From Rotaria sp. Silwood1 (Eukaryota; Rotifera; Eurotatoria; Philodinida; Philodinidae), in NCBI GenBank assembly GCA_905250075.1, contig CAJNOP010000026.1, positions 435,915-499,914 on the forward strand: a stretch of 64,000 bases of DNA, written 5' to 3'. The notes beneath the pieces are model-generated. The model was not told where the DNA came from. It saw only the letters and a program-made list of their open reading frames with translations, and did not search any database. The position numbers and the translations under genes were made by a program. Positions 38,551 to 52,929 of this stretch are shown in pieces. Every line of letters begins with the position of its first letter. Within the stretch, counting starts at the first letter, position 1.

Positions 38551-41500
38551 AATATGAATCAAGAACTGATATATTATTTTTTTTCCTTTGTTTTACGCTT
38601 GGTGATCTTTTCTTTCTTTTTTTTTTCTCGTGCCATTTGTATAATACAAAAAAAAACTAATTAACTGTTTTCATTTCCATGATTATTATTGTTATATTGT
38701 TAAAAAGATGATTGCTGAAGACATACAATAGTTGGAAACAGAAGTAATAAAGTGAAGAGATTACTGACATCCGTTAAACATATCTTTCGTAAGATAATAA
38801 TATTTAAAAGGACTTATATATAGATATTTAATTAAATACTTGTCTTAATGTCGTCTTCCTTCTCCTCTTCATCATCATGACAATGACAATAATGATGATA
38901 ATGACGATGATGATGACAAAAATTATATTGATGATGAATGCACGAAGTTTTAGTTTATTACTATTTTATAATTTTTTCTTCACGTCATTCAATTTTTTAT
39001 TCTATTTTTCTTTTATTTTTTCGAAATGAATAGAGAAAAGCTACCTAAAAATAGCATATACTTAAAACAAATCTGTCTGAATATATTCTATGAAAGAAGA
39101 ATGAGACTAGATAATTGAACATAGAAATTGCTGATTCCTTTTGTCGGCGACAGTCGTCGTTAGTTGTCCTATTACGAGCATATGCGCGAAGCATCACTCA
39201 AAGCAAAAATTAAGAGTAGAAAAAGATAAAAAAGAACAAAAAGAATTAGACGAAAGAACAATAAAAACAGATGCCAACAATGTACTACTAGATTTATCAA
39301 AAAACAGAGAAGTGAGAAGTATTTATAAACGAAAAGTATGTGAACAAAAATTGATAATGTTGCTCTACTTCGTGTATCGACCTATTTATTAGAACTACTT
39401 AGAGACGTCTAATTCTTCATCATGAATAGAGATAAAAATGTGAATTATCTTGAACTCTTGAGTGTATTATTATTAGACATATCATTGAATAGAAAGGATT
39501 TGCGCAAATTAATTTATATATCCGTAATGCTCCCATCCATTTGTTTATTTATTAGTTAGTAAACAATTAAAAACGAGAAAAAAACCAGTATAGACAGATG
39601 TTTATATTACACAATCTAATATTCTTCTTTTGTTTAGTATTCCATCATCAAAGAAATCAACAACGATCAAGGTAAAGAAATAAAGTTTCACTGATTGTCC
39701 CATCATTTATCTTGTCTTCTGATAGATTACATAAACTCGTTTGAACTTCGCCTTACTAAAAACTCATATTAATAGATATAAGTTATTATATATAGTTGAC
39801 TGAACAAGAATATGCGTACTATCATAGATCCATCTAAACATCTATTCAAATTATGATTCTTTTTTTTTTGTTCATTTTACCCTAGGGAAGAACACCATGC
39901 TCTTATTCTTCAATAGAAAACTGATCATTTTGTATTTTATTAGTAATTTCGAAAGCATGAAAATACAAAAAAAAAAAAAAGAATAGTAGGTTTCACTTTA
40001 TATTGTATATAATTAAACTACCCAATTAGATAAAAAATAATGATATAGGTAGATTTGCTCACTTGAAGGCATACCATTAAGTATGCTTGTATATAATGTA
40101 TATGCCTTCATTTAATTGAAGCTAAAGAAGAACACTAGTAAGAAAGATATATTTAAGAATACTTGTGGTGTATATTTGATTAAAAAAATAATCTTTATTT
40201 TGTTGTTCTCATTTATTTATAGATATTTACACATGTATAGGAAATACAATATGTTTCATTGTCATCATATGTCTTTCAAATTATATTGTAAGATTTCTAT
40301 TTGCATGTTACTCGTATTAATAAGAACAAATAGAAAATAAGATACAAAATTTATGTTCAACTATTGTACAATGATTATTATCCATTGTTGATAAGTAAAT
40401 AAATGAATAAATATTGTAAGATATTTCTTATTAGTTTTCAATAATTAACATAGGTTGATTAATTAAGAGCTGTATGAAACTTTTTTGTCTTTTCCTTTTT
40501 TTCTTGAGAGAAATAACTGTCACTCGTTTAGTCAAGAGAAAAAAAAAAAGCTTTTTTTTTTCATAAATTAGACCATATTAGAAATCTGCCTGTGTTTCCT
40601 AAATATAGATTTTTAATATATATATATATGTATATTTATGTTTTTTTACAAATCATCATTATTCATTGCACGATATAAGAAAGAAAATTCAAATGTTATC
40701 CATTATTCAACTGAAAGTATCTTCATTTTTATATTTGCTCAACATTTTCTTTTTCTTTTTCTAGTCTACTTAAAAGATTACATATTAATAACAGTACACT
40801 TATCTATTTATCCTTGATAAATATTAGTATCAAAATGTTGTTGTGCGTTTCTATTCGCGCTAGAATAATTGTGTAAATGAAGGAAAAAATAGATTTATAT
40901 CAACAGTAAATAGAGATAGAACAGGTTTTCTTTTTGACATATATATTATATATTTTCGACTATATTTTTATCAAAACTATTGACTATTTTTCTTTTTGTT
41001 TTAGATTAATATTAGATAATTTATTTTATTTTTATACAATACAAGAAACAAAAAAACAAAAAATATTCTTATTATTTAATAGTGTAAGTTTAAGTTAAAA
41101 ATAAAAATATTTAATTGTTTGTTTTTGCTTAGTATTTTATCATCAGTGTCTTATCATAAAACAAAAAAAAAAGACAGGTCTTGACGATGTTGTCGTCTAA
41201 TGATAGGATTCATATTGTTGACGGATGGATAGACAAGCATGAAACAGATTTCTATATCAAACATATCATTCTAGATTATCACAAGTTGATTTCTCTAACC
41301 TAATATTTTATGCAAGTAAAAATAGTAAATTACTGTATTTTATTCTCCATAGTATAGAGAAAACATTAGATTTAATATTATTTTATTCTTGGTGACAAAA
41401 ATGAATAATATATGTATATATATATATTTAACGACGAGAAAATGAGATTGTGATAGAATATGCATATTTATCATCATAATAACATATATGGCTTTGAGGA

Positions 41501-43581
41501 CAGATTGAGGTGAATCAGTTTTCTTTTGCTCGATTAAATGCTAAAGAAAACGTTTTGTTCTTTTTTCCTTCCTCAAAGGAAGTAGTTTAGACACTATAAT
41601 CCTTCAATGAAATGTATTAAATGTTTTGATTTTCTTAGCTACAAGACATAATAAAGGCATAAGCAATAAAAAACACCTAATTTCAGTTTTTAAACTCATA
41701 AATTATCTTTATTAAAATAAAATAAACTAACAATAATAAGATATTAATAATAATGAGTTTGTTAAGGTAAGTAATCCTTTGTTTTTTAATGATTGCCATG
41801 TTTGAAAAAATAAATTTATAGAGTTTTGTATTCATATAAATATATATGTGTCTATTTGCTTTGCTTTTACGTTTTAGATCGATATTAACTTATCATTAGG
41901 TACTCGAACATAGTGTTAATTGAAGACTCATATAAATTTCGAGCGATGACGCATGTCAAGCTAGCCTATATAATATTTTCTAGAAAACAAATTATTACTC
42001 TACGTAGAGAGAAAAAAGAAAACTATTCTCAATTGAGTTATTTATCACTCTAATGATGATCAAGTAATTTTAAGAGAAATTTTCAATAGGCACTATGATG
42101 AGAATAGTAGAACTAATCTTTGTATAAAACACGAACATACGACCTACTACTCCCGGAAGAACGGTAAGTATGATGTGAGAACACTTTACTGACATATCAT
42201 TCTCGTCAGATCTTTTTTTTTTCTTTTGACTCTTCATAATTATAAGCTGAATTGATCTCGCCTCTTCTGTTTATTAACATCGTCCAACCGTCTTCTAAAT
42301 CAAATCATATAGATGAGGCGATAAATGATGTGCTCTCAGCTTTCTGTCTATTCTTTTCGATGCTAGAATAATAGTAGTTGGCATGCGAATGTGTCCGTCC
42401 ATGCTTTGACAATAATCTATACACTTCATAGAGCAGAAGAGAAAGAAAGACAGAAGAATAGAGAATAGACGAGTACCAGAACTCATCATGATGCTATTTT
42501 ATAAGTATCTGTTGATGGGTAAGAAAATGTCGTTCGAAGATGAATTTGCATGTTTTTTTTTCCTATGTTTTTCAGCTATGACATGCTATAGGCGAGTAAA
42601 ATGAAATAGTTGGAACGTAAATACTATGAACATTTATTGTAGCGTAAGCAATAGAAGATCGGCTCATATATCTTACAGCTAATTCGAGCACATCAGATTC
42701 GCTTTTAAGAATACAGGGAGAAAAAAAACAAGAAAGGAAAGAACGATCGAAATCCCAACAGACCTGCATGCATTCATCTATATAGTTACAAAATAACGAA
42801 TAGAAAATAAAACTAGCAATGGAATTGTTTGAGTATAAAGACTGACTTTATTTACATATCTCCGAGGAAATGTAAGAACTTGAACGAACGGAAAAGAAAT
42901 ACATAAAAGAGAAACAACTAATTTTGATTAATTGTAGTCGAAGTCTCTTGAGTATCAAGTAAGTTTTGAACACATTCTTATTTCTTTTTGTTTCTAATAC
43001 TAAAACAACAATGGTAAAAAAAATAAAAAATAAACGAAACCATGATCATCAATACTCGAACGTTTTTTTATTTATTTGTATTTTATATTAATAATATGGA
43101 TTGTATATTATTTATTCGATATAAACTAATCATTCAAGCATAGCACATGTTTTATTTCTTTTTCTTTTGAGTTCTTCTGTGTTGTGTTATTCTTCTTCTA
43201 TCAAAAACAAAAAAAAAAAAAGAAAGAAAACCTTGTATCAGAACGAGAGCCATTACATATGTCGCTCGACAGTTTTGTCACTTTTGTTTTGTCGTTTATT
43301 GATAGACGACCATATATTCAGACGTGCTAGCTAAAAAAATGATCGTGCGAATGTGTTTCTCTTGAGATTTATTTGAAGAAATAACTATGCAACACAGACA
43401 TAGATTTCAGGGAGCTATAATCGATCGATCATCGTACGTGCAAGTCATTTGTTTTGTTTTTGATCTTGATTTGTATCGCCTTTTTGTTTTTTAAGATCGA
43501 GAAAAGAAAAAAAAAAGAATCATATGATGAGAAACTAAAATGATAATGATAATATTAACAACAACGATAACGATATGAACT
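38551..43581. other. Intergenic, no gene recognised
   Basis: Five kb of A+T-rich DNA with many homopolymers. A GAT/CAT-type low-complexity patch lies at about 38862-38942. Some local frames are open (for example 39141-39392) but lack an ATG start, partners or motifs. Nothing else supportable. Confidence 0.4.
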
Positions 43582-46500
43582 ATGAATACCACATTAGAAA
43601 CCATTGATTTTAAATCTAATATTGTAAAACGATCTGTACAAGATAATTTTGGTATACAATTAAAACATTTTTGTCAAGTATTTCGTTTATATGCAAGTAT
43701 TATTCTTGTCATTGTTGGTAAATATAAAATCTTATAAAATAAATGAATATTTTTTTTTTCTAAATAATTTTATTCTCATTCGTATAGGTTTGATTGGTTC
43801 TTTACTTTCAATAAAAGTATTTTCATCAACAAAAATTCGACGTAATTCTTCTAATGAATATCTTATTACAAGTAAAAAAAATATTTTGTTTAACCAGTTT
43901 TTTTTTTTTTTCATAAGAGAATCTTTCTTTTGTTTTTTTTTTTTTGTTGAAAATATAGTGAGCTTTGTTGTGGCTTTACTACTATTTAATTTCTTTTGTG
44001 ATGAAGTACTTCGATGGATTGTATATGATTTTCGGGTTGATTTACCATTAAATCTTGTTGATTTATCTAAACCACTTTGCAAATGTAAGTTTAATTAATT
44101 TAATTTCTTAGTTGAAGAAATTTTTTTCCATTTAAACAATCAAAATATGTTTTTAAATCAATCATGAATAAATAATATGTTTCTATTGACATATGATAAC
44201 ATTCTCAATTTGAACTTTATTCAAAGATCACGGTGTTGTTAAGAAAAGCATTGCTACAGAGATTATTAGACAATTTAGCGGAGGTTGATTTTGACATTTC
44301 CTAATTATTCCATACTATTGAATAACGTCTTTTTTCAAACGAGGGTTATGACATCGAAGCAAGGAAATACATTAAGCTATCGAAATTGACGACATAATCT
44401 TCTAAATTTCCTTTAGAAAAATTTTTATTATAAAACTATTTTTCGTTTATAATTTTTTATTTCTTTTGATTAATAGTACATAGAAAATCTTTTATGATTT
44501 TTTAAGTAATATCTTATGTTTTTTTTTTTTTATTGAATGACTAATATTTCAAAGTAAAGAAATCATTTTTATTTCAAATAAAATACTCAGTGTTTTCCTT
44601 CGATATCACTCATAATATTATATCGTTTGCATGTACGTAATTTATTATCAACGGGAAATTTTCATATTTACACTTAGTTAAAATAATAACTGTGTCTTAG
44701 ATAAACACAAGACTGAATGATATATCTTACTAAAAGGAAGCAAAAGAAAAACATTTGATGCAAGTATACATAGATTACCGTACGATATATCGTGGTCATT
44801 TTATGATTAAAAAAATAAGTTATTGAATGCAAGAAAAATAAATATGTATGTTAAATCGTACTCGTTTATTTTTATGAAACAACATTTTAATCAAAAAAAC
44901 CAGTAAAAAAATAAAGAAGTTTTATTAATATTTCACACATTGATATTTTACAATATGTATGCGATTATTAACAATGGCATTTTGTCCTTTTATATATATA
45001 ATTCAGCATAGTTTTTAAGGTTTTTTTCATGATTATTTCTAACCTTTTCATGACATCATATAAAATAACTAATAAAATGGCAACTATCTCTTCTCCATGG
45101 GGGTTTTTCTCCTTTTAGTAATCTCATCGCCTATGAGTATCGAATTATCCGGAATGTATATTTTGTGACTTTATATCTTATACTATTACTTATTTTTTTC
45201 ATGTATGCATCAATTTTAATACCTAAAATCTTTGGCAAAACAAAAACAGACAGTGATCTTAATTGTTTAAGAAATCTTTCCTTGATAATAATCGAGTCTG
45301 TCTATATAGTTGCTTGCATTCCGCATCATATAACATAAGCTTGTTTTCATATTTCTCATTATAATATTACACTTTATGCTAATATGCAAACAGTTAGTTA
45401 GAGAATTTTTCTACTGCAAGGACAAAATATTTACATATACTTCAGTTGTTAAAAGAAAAGACATTCCATCTTCAGATATGTATATTCTAATTAGTCAGAA
45501 ATTTTGGTGAAAATAGTTATTCTGTCTTTCTGAATATTTCCTAGTAGAAACAAATAAACACAAACAAATTGATATGGCATCTGATCGACTTGAAAATATG
45601 CCTTGACAATATATAAACGCTATTGATTCTGATTTGTTAATCAAATGACAGACACACACGCATGAAACTAACGAAAGAAAAACTATTCTATAGAACTCTA
45701 ATAGATAAATAACACTCATCAAAAAGTACTATTTCGATACTTTATAAGCAAATAATATGGAATACATAGTGATATCACTAAGGAGAATAAACGAAAATTC
45801 TGCACTTTAAGAGTACATCAAAGCTAGTCTTGAGGCATTCTTAACTGTTTCAAGTCGATTATGAATATGTATTACGAACATATCAGTTTTAGTTTATTCT
45901 ATATTACTCTTTTCGATAATAAAATTCAAATAATTCACCGTACTTCACTGATACACATATCTTGAAATACAATGAAGTATTTAAGATTGATAACTGAATA
46001 GACTTATATAACATGATTTTAAATTAATATGTTCGTGACATATATTGATAGTAGACTTGAAATAGATAAAAATTTCTAGAGAATAGCTTTAAAATACGCT
46101 GAAGTATGGAACTTTCCTTTTTCCCTATCATAGAATATCACACAATAGTTCCTAAAAATTTTGAAAAATAAAAAATGTGTAGCCTATTTTATTTTAAATA
46201 TTTCAATGTAAATATTTTTTCTTTCTTAAAAGCTAACAATTAACGAATGATTTTTAATACTAACATAAAAGTTTGGTTATGTATAAAATTCAGTAGAATA
46301 GAATAAAATATTTTTTTTTCAAACAAATTAACTAAAAATTAATTTCAATAAAAGATGATTCTATTCATAGTGAAATAATATAATAAAAAATTCTATAACT
46401 TGTGGATTTATTTTCATTGTATTAACGTTCTTAATCTAGAAGAACTATAAGATACAACTAAAATCAAATTTAACCATTTTCTTTTATTAGCATTGCTCCA

Positions 46501-48168
46501 TTGGACGCATGAGTGCATAAGATACAACACGATAGATCTAAATCTATTCGGATAATTAAGTTCTTAATTTCATTGCAAACATAACAATACATAAAAATGA
46601 TTTGTTTTCATAATAACAGTTTTGTGCGCTACTCTTTTGACTATGTATAAAGAGAGGAAATAGGCCATTTTCTAGTGTATGAAACGTTCGATGAGTTCCG
46701 CGAATATATGTGTTTTTGACATACTGTCAATTGACCCAAACAAAATCATTTCTTTGTTTATCTATAGTCGGGTACTGATAGTCTTCCATTAATATTTATC
46801 ATAATTTTAATCTTGTTATACGAACTAGAAAATTATTGCATATGCAGATTGATTGATTGAATGAAAACATTTTTTTTCTATTATTTCTATACGAGTGAAA
46901 TGTTGCAAAGTGAACCTCACAATTATACTTCAATACATGTTTTTAATCTCTATTACAAAGAGTACACTTGAAACTACAGAAAATTTACACTTGAGAAGAA
47001 TTTTGTATGTATTTTGCTCGAAGCAATGAAATTATGAATTTTATATAAATACGCATTTGAACGGGGATCAATCTAGAAGATTTTAGTGTTGATCAGGTAT
47101 ATAATTACATAGCCATTCATTCGAAGAACTGTTTTCATACTATTTTGTAGATTGTTGTACACGCTATCTTCTGAAAAAAGACTCAAGTGTATGAATCACA
47201 ATTTGAGAGGCTATACTATTTATTTTACTGTATCCAATTATATTGAAATTGTTTGAGGATACAATACAGTATTTTTTTTCTTTTTGTTTTTGATAGGCTC
47301 AACTTATTTCCGTCATTCATTACGTTTTGCTGTTAATTGGATTGTTGTTGCATTTACACTTGAACGTCTTATTGTTGTATACTTTCCTTTACAAACATCT
47401 GTATTATGCAATCCTCGTAGTGCTAGACGTATATGTTTATTTATATTAATTATTTCATCTTTATTACCAATTTATTCATTTATTATGTCCGATATAAGTA
47501 ATGATGGAAAAAATCATATATTTGAATGTGATATAATGGATAAATTTAAAAAAATTTATTTTTATCTAACAATTATTTATGGAAATTTAACATTAACATT
47601 TCCTATATTAATTGTTTGTATTGTTAACATATTAACTGTTCGACAATTATTACATGCTGCACGTTTACGAAAAAAACAACAACAATTAAGTCAAACAAAA
47701 AAAGTTGATAGTGCTAATAATGAATATGTAAATATGATTGTTAAAAATCAATTAGAAAATGATAAAGTTACATGGATGCTTGTTGTTATATCAGTCACAT
47801 TTGGTATATTAAATTTTCCATATTTTATTTTTTGGTTAGTTTTTTGTATAATGCGAGTACGCGGTAAAGAACCATCAGTATATATTGAATCAGGACGAAT
47901 GGTTGGAGAAGTTTGTTATTTACTTGGTTATAGTTTAAATTTTTTTCTTTATGTTATATCACGACGAAGTTTTCGTAAAGTTTTAATTGAAAAAATGCGA
48001 TGGCGTTGTGATTGGTTTGAACAATGGCGTTTAAATGAAATGCGTCTTGATGCAGCATTACGTTCTCAACAGATGCCACGGCAAATAAGTATACGAAATG
48101 GAAATGGAAATGGAAATACAAATATACCAAATACAGATGAGCATCTGGTTGATAACTTATGTCGATAG
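43582..48168 (+). CDS. Class A (rhodopsin-like) G-protein-coupled receptor, peptide-receptor type
   Basis: Four exons, 43582-43717, 43788-43871, 43959-44084 and 47297-48168, 405 residues. Joining exons 3 and 4 creates a Cys codon and gives exactly 25 residues from the conserved TM3 Cys (114) to the Arg of the ERL motif (DRY equivalent, 137-140). TM1 starts near residue 35; TM2, TM3 (NWIVVAFTLERLIVV), TM4, TM5 (FPILIVCIVNIL), TM6 (FGILNFPYFIFWLVF) and TM7 (YLLGYSLNFFLYVIS, an NPxxY variant) follow, then a basic helix 8 (RRSFRKVL). The third loop is Lys/Gln-rich. Two N-terminal NxT/S-like sites are possible. The general pattern is that of invertebrate neuropeptide (FMRFamide/myosuppressin-like) receptors; the ligand is unknown. 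Intron 3 is 3.2 kb against about 70-90 bp for the others. Confidence 0.88.
44085..47296 (+). other. 3.2 kb intron of the GPCR gene
   Basis: Donor T|GTAAGT and acceptor TTTTTGATAG|GC join in frame within TM3. The interior is A+T-rich without recognised exons on either strand. It contains a small palindrome TAGTGATATCACTA near 45768. Confidence 0.75.
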
Positions 48169-50183
48169 CGTCACTGTTATTTCTGCTATAAACTTTGGTG
48201 CTATTGGAATCATTCTGTAATTTTTCTAATAGCAGTTGAAACATTATGTAAAGTAAAAAAAAAATATGTTTACATCCTAATCTATTGCATCAGTTAGTAG
48301 CACTACAAATAATAATGAATGGTGAGCAATCAATTACGACTAAAAAGAATACAGGAAATTCTTTAAAAACATCTGAAAAAACAACTAAAATGTTTCCTTG
48401 TCAAACAGCAAATACTATTTGAATGATAGACTCTACTATGTGATGATGGATGCTTAATTTTATTTTTCATTCTAATGTATTTGTAATTAAACTAAGTGTG
48501 CTCCCATTATGTTTACGATGTTTTTCTTTTTTCTTTTTTTCTTTTAATATAATAATTAGCTAGTTTTTTTTTCTTTCTTTCATAAATAAAAATTGGTTAA
48601 TGCCAGTTTACTTATTATTGATGGTATTCATACCAGTGTCTACTGACAAATGTGGACGAGTACGTCATCCGTAATGTGTGTCAAATGTAAACATTTGCAT
48701 CAAAAGAGCAAAGAAACCAATTTGCTAGATTTATTACTTTTCTATGTCGAATTCTTAATTTAATGAGAAAGAACGAAATAATTAATTTGTTTACTTAACA
48801 ACAACGATAAATTTCTTTTTAATTGATCATTCCAATTAATAAGACACCAATATTCATTTCAATGACATAATTTGTCCTCTAACAAATAGAATATATAGTT
48901 TGTTGGTATTCGTAAAAGTAATAAGAAGTAACAAGCAAGAAATTAAATACATATTCGTTAATGTTAATTTGTTAATGCTTCATCGAACACCAATGTCAAA
49001 CAATCTTTTTTTTTTCATACTCATACATTTTGTGTTACGAAAAACAAAAAGATATCTTCGTTATTCTGAATAGTTTATGTAATAACAATAAATGTACATA
49101 TTTCATAATCATATTACTTATCCTTAATTCATAAAATCAACATAAATCAAAGCAGAAAATTTTTTATTCTTGAATATGCTCTTCATTTTTTAAATTTGAT
49201 TCTATACATTTTCAAATGTAATTTGTAGGCTAACACATTTATATTGCTATGATGGAAGAACAAATAAAGGGAAATTATCTCAAATAATCTATTGGATTGA
49301 TAAAAAAAAGATTTATTACAGTGTGAATATGGGTATTAGAGTTCAATGATCTAAAAAAAACTGGAATCAATGAACCAACCGGAATCGTTTAATAATAAGA
49401 TAGATAAAACAATTTCTGAAATATATGCAGTGTAATCAATCTCAGCACTCCAATTGTAAAAATTTCTCAAAATATATTTAAAATTTTCGTGTCTATCTGA
49501 TGATTTAACAGTATTGATTCCATATGATATTTTGAGAATCAAACCGGAACCGCTTTTTTTCTCGTTTTTAGTAATCGGAACCGGAGCCGGAACTATTATT
49601 CCTGTTCCGTGTAATTTTTGCTACCACTGAGCTGTAGAGGATGTGCGTAAAGACAAGACTGACATTCTCACACTCAAACTGATTCTCAATAACCGAATTT
49701 GTAAGAAAAGCACTTCAAAATTCGAATTGTATCATAAAGCTGCAATTCATTCATATAAAACGGTAGAGTGCTTGAACAATAGACATAAGTAACAGAACAA
49801 ACAGATTAAAAGAAAAATGTTTTAACCATTCCATTCTGGCAATGTCTAATTGCAAATTATTATTTTTCTTTTGTATGATCTATTCTTTACATTTGAAATC
49901 CGTTAAAATATATTGTATATTTGTAATTAAAATGAAATAAATTCCATGAGAAATTTATTAATAAATATTTTTAAAAGTAAGTTTTAAAACAAAATAAAAT
50001 CTGCTGAATTTTACATGTTATGAGGAAAGAAAAATTTTGAAAATATGATTTTATTTATTTGAATAATATATTCGTTATTTTTCTTTCTAATCATTACGCG
50101 CGATTAATTTTATTCATATTAAAATGAATTTTATTTTTTTGGAATTCTTTTCTTTTTTCAATCTATTCTGGCTTATTTATCAG
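48169..50183. other. Intergenic; includes a GGAACCGG-type repeat patch
   Basis: Mostly A+T-rich. At about 49360-49630 CCGGAA/TTCCGG motifs recur (CCAACCGGAATCG, AAACCGGAACCG, GGAACCGGAGCCGGAAC), ending TGCTACCACTG. This resembles the subterminal region of a hAT-like relic, but matching ends and target duplication were not established. The first exon of the next gene may be hidden before 50184. Confidence 0.45.
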
Positions 50184-52537
50184 AAACATATTTTTGCGAT
50201 CCTTATAGCGATGAATATTCTTCTCCTACGGAATCAGCTTTTTTTACTTCATCATTTATTTCATCCAAACAACAATATAATAAAAACATATCGACAAAAG
50301 GGTAAAGAAAAATACGAATAATAATCTTAAGTTTAGTCTGTATCTACAAACAAAATGAAACTTCAATTATAGACAAACGAATTGTTCAAATAATACAGTC
50401 AATAATTCATTAAAGAAAAAATTATATAAGTAAATATCACACATTTAACAATAAAAAAAAAAAAGTAATGGATTTCATAGAGAAAATTTGATTGATATAA
50501 AAATTAATCAAAAAACTTTATCATTTAACTCATCGCCACAAAAATTAACAAATAATTTGAATGCCATTCAATCGACACCTACTACGAAATCGATTGATTT
50601 CGAGTCAAATAATAAATTGGTACTTGATAGTAATGCACGACCATCAAATTTAACTTTAATCGAGTATATTGATTCATTTGCTCAATTATAATTTAAAAAT
50701 AAATAAATTTTTACTTTAAGACAAAAAGAAATTCCATTCTATATCGATAACTCTGTGAATATTGAACCAAATCATAATGATTCTAAATCAATAATAAAAA
50801 ATTCCTATCGAATTCCAAGTCCGACAATTCTTTTACCTGGAGAATTTTCCACATCATCAAAAACCATTACAAATAGTAATATGGTTGTTAATAAAGTTCG
50901 ACGATCTACACCAATGGATAATAATCGAAATTTGTAAATGAATCTTTTCTCACAACTAAAAAACAAAACAGAAATCTGTTTTATTTTTTTTTATTTTTTA
51001 TTTTCAATAATATTATTTAGATTAATATTTAGTCAACCAAATTCATTTCATTTAAATATTCATTCAATGCATAATACAGAAGAATTGATATCAAATTCTG
51101 ATAAAACTTCAACATCAAGTATAAATAGTTTAAGTCTTATTCAAACATTATCATCACCACAACTTCCATTATCTAATACAATAATTAATCCTCAACAGTT
51201 ACCAACATTTCATTTTGAACGATCTAATACTCATAGAAGAGTTCAAGATAGTATTTTATCAGTTCAACAAATTTTTCCTACAAAGAAATCATCTGTAAAA
51301 TTATCTGGATTTGTTGATAAACAAATACTTTCAAATACATATAGTCCTAGTCCAACAATATCATGTATGTAAAATAAATTATTAATATTTCACGAAAGAA
51401 ATCTTTCGGCTGATAAATCACTTTTTAGTTGAGACTATATGCATCATGTATCTATGAATGCCTTGAAATAAGTTCGTGGTCAAAGCTGATGATAATATCA
51501 ATACTCTGTTCTTAAGAATTATACTTCAATTCTATGACGTAGTCCATTCACTTCAGAAAAATCCATACGTGCATTTTCACTTATAGCTTTGCATAGAAAG
51601 AGATCTTAACAAGAATAATCAATACCAAAAGATTTTGTTACTTTTTTTTTTCTATAAGTCCATTTTTGTAAGAAAAACGAAAACAAATATTGATCACTCG
51701 ACAGTTTAATCAGAATTTTTTGTTAAATAATTGTTTGAGAAAAAAATATTAAATATATTATAGTATCACAAATGACAAATGATATTACAAATGATTTTCA
51801 TAGTAATCCAATATCAACTTTTTCTCCTGATTTTGAATCATCACCATTTCAATTATTTCATAATAAGTTAGATAATGAAAATATACAATTTGAATTTGAA
51901 ACATCATCTCAAACAAGAATACATCATGAAATAAAACATGTATGAAAGAAGAATAATTTCATTATACAGAAGAGAAAGAAAAATTTTTAGTTTATATTTT
52001 AGAAACCCGAATCATTATGGAAAACGAAATTAACATTAAAAACATTACTTTCAATGTCTAATAGAGATGAAGCTCAAGCATTAAAAGATAAAAAACCTAT
52101 TGATTATCATATGTTTCTGAGTAATAAATTGAATAAAAATTCTATTTTTCAATATAATGATCATATTGATACAAAATTTACTGCTAATAATAAACATACG
52201 ATTGTACAACAAATTAATGAACAAGATTATCAAGGAACTCGAGTAAATCAATTAAATCAAAATTTATATCGTTTCATATTGCTTTTTATTTTAAAAGAAA
52301 TTATATAAACGTTTATTAAATACAATGGGATTACGCAAACCAGTAAATATTAAAAAACCTAAATCTCTAACGTCAATCAAACAGATAAAAACTAAACGTA
52401 GTAGTAAAACAAAACCACCAAATATAATTCAAGAAAATGTTCTTCTATCATCTGATAATTCTATTCAATTTTTAACAAATAATGAACATGAAAAACCTAT
52501 ACTTATTACTTATCAAGCAGTACCAATTTCAGAATGA
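50184..52537 (+). CDS. Unrecognised Ser/Asn-rich, mostly disordered protein; 5' end missing
   Basis: Seven exons join without a frame break: 50184-50301, 50481-50663, 50721-50933, 51021-51364, 51764-51939, 52003-52242 and 52298-52537, about 500 codons. Each junction has GT...AG and phases match (2,2,2,1,0,0). No ATG lies in frame before the first visible exon, which follows an acceptor (TTTATCAG), so at least one upstream exon exists. Composition is Ser, Asn, Thr, Gln and Ile with little predicted fold. Noticeable pieces are CDPYSDEYSSPTESAFF near the start, LWKTKLTLKTLLSMSNRDEA in exon 6 and a Lys-rich C-terminus (GLRKPVNIKKPKSLTSIK) that could be nuclear. No membrane segment is present once introns are removed. 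Function unknown. Alternative: a long regulatory or scaffold protein whose domain exons lie upstream or were missed. Confidence 0.6.
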
Positions 52538-52704
52538 TTTCGATAGTTATTTTTTCTTTTGTCTTGTCTTTTCATATTAATTGTTCTTTTTCACTATCAT
52601 TTTCACTAGGACGTGACTTTGATAAGCAATAATTGATGCGAATAAATATAATAGGTTATTTTACACAAAAAAAAAACTAGACGTTGTCGACATTGAAATT
52701 AACA

Positions 52705-52929
52705 ATGAATAACAGTACAACTACTAATATTAGTCGAAGCAAAGAAATTGAAGAAAAAATAAGTTCACTTACTGAAAATTTTCATACAACAACGGATTCA
52801 GTTAATACACTTCAACAAACGTGTGCTAATATCTTATTGGATAATACTAAACATTATCAATTGGATGTATTAAATCGTCTTGATGCTATTGAGAAAAAAA
52901 TTGAAAATTTCAATAGTGATGGTATATAA
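52705..52929 (+). CDS. Small coiled-coil protein, 74 residues
   Basis: ATG at 52705, 167 bp after the preceding gene's stop. The chain is almost entirely heptad-like helix (KEIEEKISSLTENF; LDVLNRLDAIEKKIENF) after a short Ser/Thr/Asn-rich head. Size and pattern recall small adaptor or HSBP1-like coiled-coil proteins, but I cannot assign a family. The final codons contain a possible donor (GATG|GTATAT), with an acceptor TTTTATAG at 53032 that would add a short hydrophobic tail, so the C-terminus is uncertain. It could also be a 3' exon of the upstream gene, though it has its own ATG. Confidence 0.45.
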   Translation: MNNSTTTNISRSKEIEEKISSLTENFHTTTDSVNTLQQTCANILLDNTKHYQLDVLNRLDAIEKKIENFNSDGI

